A program made the translations under genes and the position numbers. A DNA stretch of 9,791 nucleotides from Bordetella parapertussis. GTDB taxonomy: Bacteria; Pseudomonadota; Gammaproteobacteria; Burkholderiales; SG8-39. The notes below the pieces were generated by a model. That model saw nothing but the letters and a program-made list of their open reading frames with translations, made no database searches and was not told the DNA's origin. Positions 6,058-9,791 of the stretch are shown here, one piece after another. The first letter of the stretch is position 1; every line of letters starts with the position of its first letter. The DNA is taken from positions 1 to 9,791 of the forward strand of contig CAMDRY010000082.1 of assembly GCA_945906975.1 (NCBI GenBank), given 5' to 3'.

Positions 6058-8121
6058 TCAGGCGATAGTCGGCTTTACTTCAATTTCGACGACATCCGCC
6101 ACATCCGCCCCGAATACGCCGCGTCGCAACGCCGATAGCTGGTCGCGCGTCTGGGCGGCCTTTTCGAAGTCAAGATTCTTGGCGAAGTCGAACATGAGCT
6201 TTTCCAGCCGCTTGATCTCGCGGGAAATCTGTTTCTCACTCATCGTCTCGTAACGCGCCTGGTCCTGCGCTGCCTTCAATTCCATTCGTGCCTGATCCGG
6301 ATCATAAGCACCCTCAAGAATGTCCTTGATCACCTTGGTCACGCCTACCGGCGTGATCCCGTGCTCCGCATTCCATGCCAGTTGCTTGGTGCGGCGGCGC
6401 TCGGTTTCGCCTATCGCCCGTTCCATGGAATTGGTTATGCGATCAGCGTAAAGAATGGCGCGACCGTTAAGGTGCCGCGCGGCACGCCCTATTGTCTGGA
6501 TAAGCGAGCGCTCCGATCGCAGGAATCCTTCCTTGTCCGCATCCAGAATAGCCACCAGCGATACCTCCGGAAGGTCTATCCCCTCGCGCAAGAGATTAAT
6601 ACCGATCAGAACATCAAATATTCCGATCCGCAGGTCACGCAAGATTTCCACCCGCTCTACGGTCTCGATCTCCGAGTGCAGATACCGAACCTTGATGCCA
6701 TGCTCAGCGAAATACTCTGTCAGGTCTTCAGCCATTTTCTTGGTCAGCGTTGTGACCAGAACCCGCTCCTTCTTCAACACGCGAATGCGGATCTCCGACA
6801 TCAAATCATCAACCTGTGTTCTCGCCGGACGCACCTCCAACTGCGGGTCAACCAATCCGGTTGGTCGCACCACCTGCTCGACGATCGCGTCTCCGGAGTG
6901 CTTGCGCTCATAATCCGACGGCGTCGCCGAGACAAACACCGTCTGGCGCATGATCCCTTCAAACTCATCAAAGCGCAGTGGCCTGTTGTCCAGCGCCGAG
7001 GGCAAGCGAAACCCGTAGCCCACAAGATTTTCCTTGCGCGAACGGTCCCCCTTGTACATCGCACCAAGCTGGCCGATGGTGACATGCGATTCGTCAATGA
7101 ACATCAGTGCGCCCGGAGGCAGATAATCAATCAGAGTCGGTGGCGGCGCCCCGGCAGGGCGACCGGACAAATGACGTGAGTAATTCTCAATGCCTTTGCA
7201 AAAACCCATCTCGTTGAGCATTTCAAGGTCAAAGCGCGTGCGCTGTTCGATACGCTGTGCCTCAACCAGCTTGGCGCCACTCTGAAAATAGTTGATACGT
7301 TCCGCCAGCTCAAGTTTGATGCCCTCGATGGCTCGCAGGGTGGTTGCGCGCGGCGTGACGTAATGGCTGGACGGATAGACGGTAAAACGGGGCACACCCT
7401 GATGGACGCGACCGGTCAGCGGGTCGAACAGTTGCAGCATTTCTATCTCGTCATCGAATAAGGTGATGCGCAGCGCCGTCTCAGAATTTTCCGCCGGGAA
7501 CACATCGATCACATCACCACGCACGCGAAACACACCGCGTTTGAACTCTATGTCATTGCGGTCGTATTGCATCCCGATCAGGCGGCCGATGACATCGCGT
7601 TGCGAATATTTTTCGTGCTGCCGCAAATGCAGGATCATGCCGTGGTAATCGACCGGGTCGCCGAGACCGTAAATACATGAGACCGTCGCGACGATGATGC
7701 TGTCTTCACGTTCGAGCAGGGACTTTGTCGCCGAAAGGCGCATCTGCTCGATATGATCGTTGATGGACGAATCCTTTTCGATGAACAGATCGCGCGACGG
7801 CACATAGGCCTCGGGCTGGTAGTAATCATAATAGGACACAAAATACTCGACCGAATTTTCAGGGAAAAATTCGCGAAATTCGGAGTACAGCTGGGCCGCC
7901 AGCGTCTTGTTGGGCGCCAACACCAAAGCAGGCCGGCCGATCCGGGCAATGACGTTCGCCACCGTGTAGGTTTTACCCGACCCTGTTACCCCCAGCAGCG
8001 TCTGCCAGGCCAGTCCGTCCTGTATGCCTTCGGTCAGTTTGCGGATCGCCTCGGGCTGATCACCCGCCGGCTGAAATGGCTGGTGGAGCTTGAACGGACT
8101 ATTTGGGAAAGTGACTGGCAC
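6058..8121 (-). CDS. uvrB: Excinuclease ABC subunit UvrB
   Basis: The damage-verifying helicase of nucleotide excision repair: loaded by UvrA, it inserts its beta-hairpin at the lesion and recruits UvrC for incision. The protein has 687 residues (E. coli 673) and reads through all family landmarks. These are GVTGSGKT Walker A at 44-51, the tyrosine-rich [19 protein letters not shown] hairpin region at 93-111, DESH at 343-346, SAT at 398-400, [10 protein letters not shown] at 510-519, and QTIGRAAR at 542-549. The C-terminal UVR domain that contacts UvrC and UvrA is at about 636-668. The start is GTG at 8121; the N-terminus [23 protein letters not shown] looks like UvrB. Its ribosome binding site is weak, AGG about 11 bases upstream. 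I found no SOS (LexA) palindrome of the CTG-N10-CAG type in the short upstream region. It is divergent from the aminotransferase and convergent with rne. Confidence 0.98.
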   Translation of the reverse strand: MPVTFPNSPFKLHQPFQPAGDQPEAIRKLTEGIQDGLAWQTLLGVTGSGKTYTVANVIARIGRPALVLAPNKTLAAQLYSEFREFFPENSVEYFVSYYDYYQPEAYVPSRDLFIEKDSSINDHIEQMRLSATKSLLEREDSIIVATVSCIYGLGDPVDYHGMILHLRQHEKYSQRDVIGRLIGMQYDRNDIEFKRGVFRVRGDVIDVFPAENSETALRITLFDDEIEMLQLFDPLTGRVHQGVPRFTVYPSSHYVTPRATTLRAIEGIKLELAERINYFQSGAKLVEAQRIEQRTRFDLEMLNEMGFCKGIENYSRHLSGRPAGAPPPTLIDYLPPGALMFIDESHVTIGQLGAMYKGDRSRKENLVGYGFRLPSALDNRPLRFDEFEGIMRQTVFVSATPSDYERKHSGDAIVEQVVRPTGLVDPQLEVRPARTQVDDLMSEIRIRVLKKERVLVTTLTKKMAEDLTEYFAEHGIKVRYLHSEIETVERVEILRDLRIGIFDVLIGINLLREGIDLPEVSLVAILDADKEGFLRSERSLIQTIGRAARHLNGRAILYADRITNSMERAIGETERRRTKQLAWNAEHGITPVGVTKVIKDILEGAYDPDQARMELKAAQDQARYETMSEKQISREIKRLEKLMFDFAKNLDFEKAAQTRDQLSALRRGVFGADVADVVEIEVKPTIA

Positions 8122-8131
8122 GGGGTAAAAT
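8103..8131 (+). promoter_or_regulatory. Candidate sigma-70 promoter for the aminotransferase gene
   Basis: TTGGGA (8103-8108) and TAAAAT (8126-8131) are 17 bases apart and match the consensus at four and five of six positions. The -35 box lies inside the first codons of uvrB. The transcript would start near 8138, leaving a leader of about 24 bases without a recognisable ribosome binding site before the ATG at 8162. Confidence 0.55.
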
Positions 8132-8161
8132 ACCTGCTGAGCAAACCTTCGATCCTACACG

Positions 8162-9385
8162 ATGAACGCACCGCACTCACCCTCTCCGCTCGCCCGCGTC
8201 GAAATGGCGCCGCGCGACCCCATCCTTGGCCTGACCGAGGTGTATAACGCCGACAAAACAGCCGACAAGGTCAATTTAGGCGTCGGCGTCTACTACGATG
8301 ACAACGGCAAGGTACCGCTGCTCGAATGCGTGCGCCGCGCGGAAAAGGACCTGGCCGAACGCGCCGCCCCCCGCGCTTACCTGCCTATAGACGGCATTGC
8401 AGCCTACGACAAGGCCGTGCAGGCCCTCGTTTTCGGCGCAGAGAGTGCGGCCGTCAAAGAAGGACGTATCGTCACAGTTCAAGCCCTTGGCGGCACCGGC
8501 GGACTGAAGGTTGGCGCGGACTTTTTACGCCGCATCTCCCCCGAAGCACAAGTCTGGATCAGCGATCCGAGCTGGGAAAACCACCGCGCCTTATTTGAAG
8601 CTGCCGGCTTCAAAGTCAACGCCTACCCCTATTACGATGCGGCAACCCGTGGCGTGAACATTGCCGGCATGCTCGCATCACTCCAGTCAATGCCAGAGGG
8701 CTCGATTGTCGTGCTGCACGCCTGCTGCCACAACCCCACCGGCGTGGACCTCAGCATCGAACAATGGACCGCCGTGCTGGACATCGTGGTTGCCCGCGGG
8801 CTTATCCCCTTCCTTGACATCGCCTACCAGGGATTCGGGGATGGCATCGAAGCCGATGCCGCTGTCGTGCGTAAATTTACCGCGGTCACCAGCCCTATTT
8901 TCGTCTCCAATTCATTTTCGAAATCATTCTCCCTCTACGGCGAACGCATCGGCGCACTCTCGGTGGTTACGGCCTCCGCGGATGAGTCTGCGCGCGTGCT
9001 GTCACAACTCAAGCGCACGGTGCGATCCAACTACTCCAATCCACCCACCCACGGCGGCCAGATCGTCGCAGCGGTGCTCACCACACCAGAATTGCGCGCC
9101 CTATGGGAGCAGGAACTCGCCGGCATGCGCGACCGTATCCGCGCAATGAGACAGGCTCTGGTAGAAAAGCTTCGCGAAAAAGCACCGCAGGCCGACTTCA
9201 GCTTTGTCGTGCGCCAGCGCGGTATGTTCTCCTATTCCGGACTGACCAAAGAACAAGTCTTGCGCATGCGCGAAGAATTTGCCGTCTATGCCATCGACAC
9301 CGGGCGTATTTGCGTTGCAGCACTGAACACACACAACATCGACAAAGCCGCCGCCGCGATAGCTTGCGTCCTCGCCAAGCCCTAA
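8162..9385 (+). CDS. Aspartate/aromatic amino acid aminotransferase (class I, AspC/TyrB type)
   Basis: A PLP-dependent cytoplasmic enzyme that moves amino groups between aspartate (or tyrosine and phenylalanine) and 2-oxoglutarate. Its 407 residues resemble E. coli AspC/TyrB (subfamily I-alpha). Visible residues include APRDPILGL near the N-terminus, NLGVGVYYDDNGK at 38-50, GGTGGL at 110-115, and the ring-stacking Trp138 in SDPSWEN. CCHNPTG follows with Asn191, Asp219 and Tyr222 lie in FLDIAYQGF, and the Schiff-base Lys254 is in NSFSKSFSLYGER. The dicarboxylate-binding arginines are present: Arg288 in RSNYSNPP and Arg382 in DTGRICVAA. Both arginines fit acidic substrates; aromatic substrates are also possible, so I give no symbol. 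I kept the ATG at 8162; an internal Met15 would remove residues before the family's opening motif. No good Shine-Dalgarno sequence is visible. The gene stands alone, divergent from uvrB with 40 bases between, and no clear terminator follows before the tRNA gene. Confidence 0.95.
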   Translation: MNAPHSPSPLARVEMAPRDPILGLTEVYNADKTADKVNLGVGVYYDDNGKVPLLECVRRAEKDLAERAAPRAYLPIDGIAAYDKAVQALVFGAESAAVKEGRIVTVQALGGTGGLKVGADFLRRISPEAQVWISDPSWENHRALFEAAGFKVNAYPYYDAATRGVNIAGMLASLQSMPEGSIVVLHACCHNPTGVDLSIEQWTAVLDIVVARGLIPFLDIAYQGFGDGIEADAAVVRKFTAVTSPIFVSNSFSKSFSLYGERIGALSVVTASADESARVLSQLKRTVRSNYSNPPTHGGQIVAAVLTTPELRALWEQELAGMRDRIRAMRQALVEKLREKAPQADFSFVVRQRGMFSYSGLTKEQVLRMREEFAVYAIDTGRICVAALNTHNIDKAAAAIACVLAKP

Positions 9386-9405
9386 ATTTAGCTTTAGCGC
9401 TTTAA

Positions 9406-9434
9406 TTGACCTTGTTACGCGCAGCAATTAAACT
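9406..9434 (+). promoter_or_regulatory. Candidate promoter for tRNA-Asn
   Basis: TTGACC (9406-9411, five of six matches) and TAAACT (9429-9434, four of six) are separated by 17 bases, so a transcript would begin about 40 bases before the tRNA. A better -10 alone, TAAAAT at 9456-9461, lies closer but lacks a good -35. Either or both could serve; the sequence does not decide. Confidence 0.4.
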
Positions 9435-9481
9435 AGCAGGCTTTTCCGGTTGCGGTAAAATACGCGCCGTAGCACGGCAAT

Positions 9482-9557
9482 TCCCTGATAGCTCAGTTGG
9501 TAGAGCGACGGACTGTTAATCCGCAGGTCCCTGGTTCGAGTCCAGGTCGGGGAGCCA
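9482..9557 (+). tRNA. tRNA-Asn (anticodon GUU)
   Basis: A complete 76-base cloverleaf. The acceptor arms TCCCTGA (9482-9488) and TCGGGGA (9547-9553) pair with one G-U wobble, followed by discriminator G9554 and an encoded CCA (9555-9557). The D arm is GCTC-AGTTGGTA-GAGC. The anticodon GTT at 9515-9517 sits in loop CTGTTAA and reads asparagine codons AAC and AAU. The T arm carries GGTTCGAGTCC. All stems pair, so it should be functional. RNase E, encoded nearby, would be expected to help mature its 3' end. Confidence 0.97.
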
Positions 9558-9558
9558 C

Positions 9559-9641
9559 AAGTCATTATAAATCAATGACTTAGATATAAAATAACAAAAC
9601 TACCAAGTCAAAAGTATCTAAGTCAGAAGTTAGATACTTTT
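9559..9641 (+). repeat. Two hairpins with mutually exclusive pairing downstream of tRNA-Asn
   Basis: Hairpin one pairs AAGTCATT (9559-9566) with AATGACTT (9574-9581). Hairpin two pairs AAAAGTATCTAA (9610-9621) with TTAGATACTTTT (9630-9641), a perfect 12 bp. In addition TGACTTAGATA (9576-9586) is an exact complement of TATCTAAGTCA (9615-9625), so an 11-bp helix can replace both hairpins. The stretch is AT-rich and noncoding. It would be the 3' trailer of the tRNA transcript. Confidence 0.7.
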
Positions 9642-9658
9642 AAGACGAAAAAACACGC

Positions 9659-9688
9659 AAACCATCGACAAAAACTCGATGGTTTTTT
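9659..9688 (+). terminator. Rho-independent terminator after tRNA-Asn
   Basis: AAACCATCGA (9659-9668) and TCGATGGTTT (9676-9685) form a perfect 10-bp stem with a 7-base loop, and the T-run TTTTTT spans 9683-9688. It lies about 100 bases after the tRNA and should end the tRNA transcript. Confidence 0.9.
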
Positions 9689-9741
9689 ATTGCCTGTTTT
9701 ATGCGTTGGACGCTTGCTGTCCCCTTGGACCTGCGTACCTT

Positions 9742-9772
9742 CCACCTTACCGAACCAAGTTTCTGAAGGTGG
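9742..9772 (+). promoter_or_regulatory. Inverted repeat covering the ribosome binding site of the possible gene at 9781
   Basis: CCACCTT (9742-9748) is an exact complement of AAGGTGG (9766-9772), with a 17-base loop. The second arm is the presumed ribosome binding site, so folding would hide it. An A-run, not a T-run, follows, so it is not a terminator for plus-strand transcripts. Confidence 0.4.
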
Positions 9773-9780
9773 CAAAAAAA

Positions 9781-9791
9781 ATGAAGAAAAT
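9781..9791 (+). CDS. Possible start of an unidentified gene (first codons only)
   Basis: An ATG at 9781 begins Met-Lys-Lys and runs off the window end. AAGGTGG (9766-9772), a near-consensus ribosome binding site, lies 8 bases before it, separated by a run of seven A. A Met-Lys-Lys start is common in exported proteins, but three codons prove nothing. The product cannot be named. Confidence 0.3.

Noticed and set aside
6361..7179. A 272-codon plus-strand open frame antisense to uvrB
   Set aside because: It lies wholly inside the conserved UvrB coding sequence and has no recognisable domain or convincing start; it is a by-product of GC-rich codon use.
9559..9641. CRISPR-like array from the repeated AAGTCA motifs
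   Set aside because: The repeats are very short, not direct and evenly spaced, and are explained by inverted-repeat arms. There are no cas genes.

Overview
The window reads as an ordinary core-genome stretch of a betaproteobacterium. The grounds are the RNase E N-terminus and catalytic core, the divergent rluC/rne pair, the rluC-HAD-Rieske-sppA gene order, and the uvrB/aminotransferase divergent pair, together with a fairly GC-rich base composition. This placement rests on remembered gene order and protein resemblance; no search was run, and I do not name a genus.

Layout. Positions 1-2789 hold a minus-strand operon of four overlapping genes: rluC (23S rRNA pseudouridine synthase), a phosphoglycolate-phosphatase-like HAD hydrolase, a small Rieske [2Fe-2S] protein, and sppA (S49 signal peptide peptidase), which runs off the left edge. 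A 336-base gene-free divergent region (2790-3125) follows. It carries a good promoter candidate for rne and a long, hairpin-bearing rne leader. The gene rne (3126-5930, plus strand) encodes a 934-residue RNase E with an intact catalytic half and a long disordered Arg/Glu-rich tail. It ends at a clear intrinsic terminator (5968-6006). Convergent to it is uvrB (6058-8121, minus), the excision-repair helicase. Only 40 bases separate uvrB from the divergent class I aminotransferase (8162-9385, plus; aspartate/aromatic type). A tRNA-Asn(GUU) gene lies at 9482-9557. The last 234 bases have no complete gene: an AT-rich stretch with mutually exclusive inverted repeats, a strong terminator (9659-9688), and a possible start of a new gene at 9781.

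How it works together. rluC, rne and the tRNA gene belong to translation and RNA metabolism: RluC modifies 23S rRNA, and RNase E processes rRNA and tRNA precursors and turns over mRNA. SppA clears signal-peptide remnants in the membrane. UvrB is a stand-alone DNA repair gene, and the aminotransferase feeds amino-acid synthesis. I see no new multi-gene system, defence locus, integrase, IS element or CRISPR array. The points most worth a second look are the rne leader with its partly masked ribosome binding site, the attenuator-like repeats after tRNA-Asn, the Rieske protein of unknown partner inside the rluC operon, and the unusual RNase E tail.
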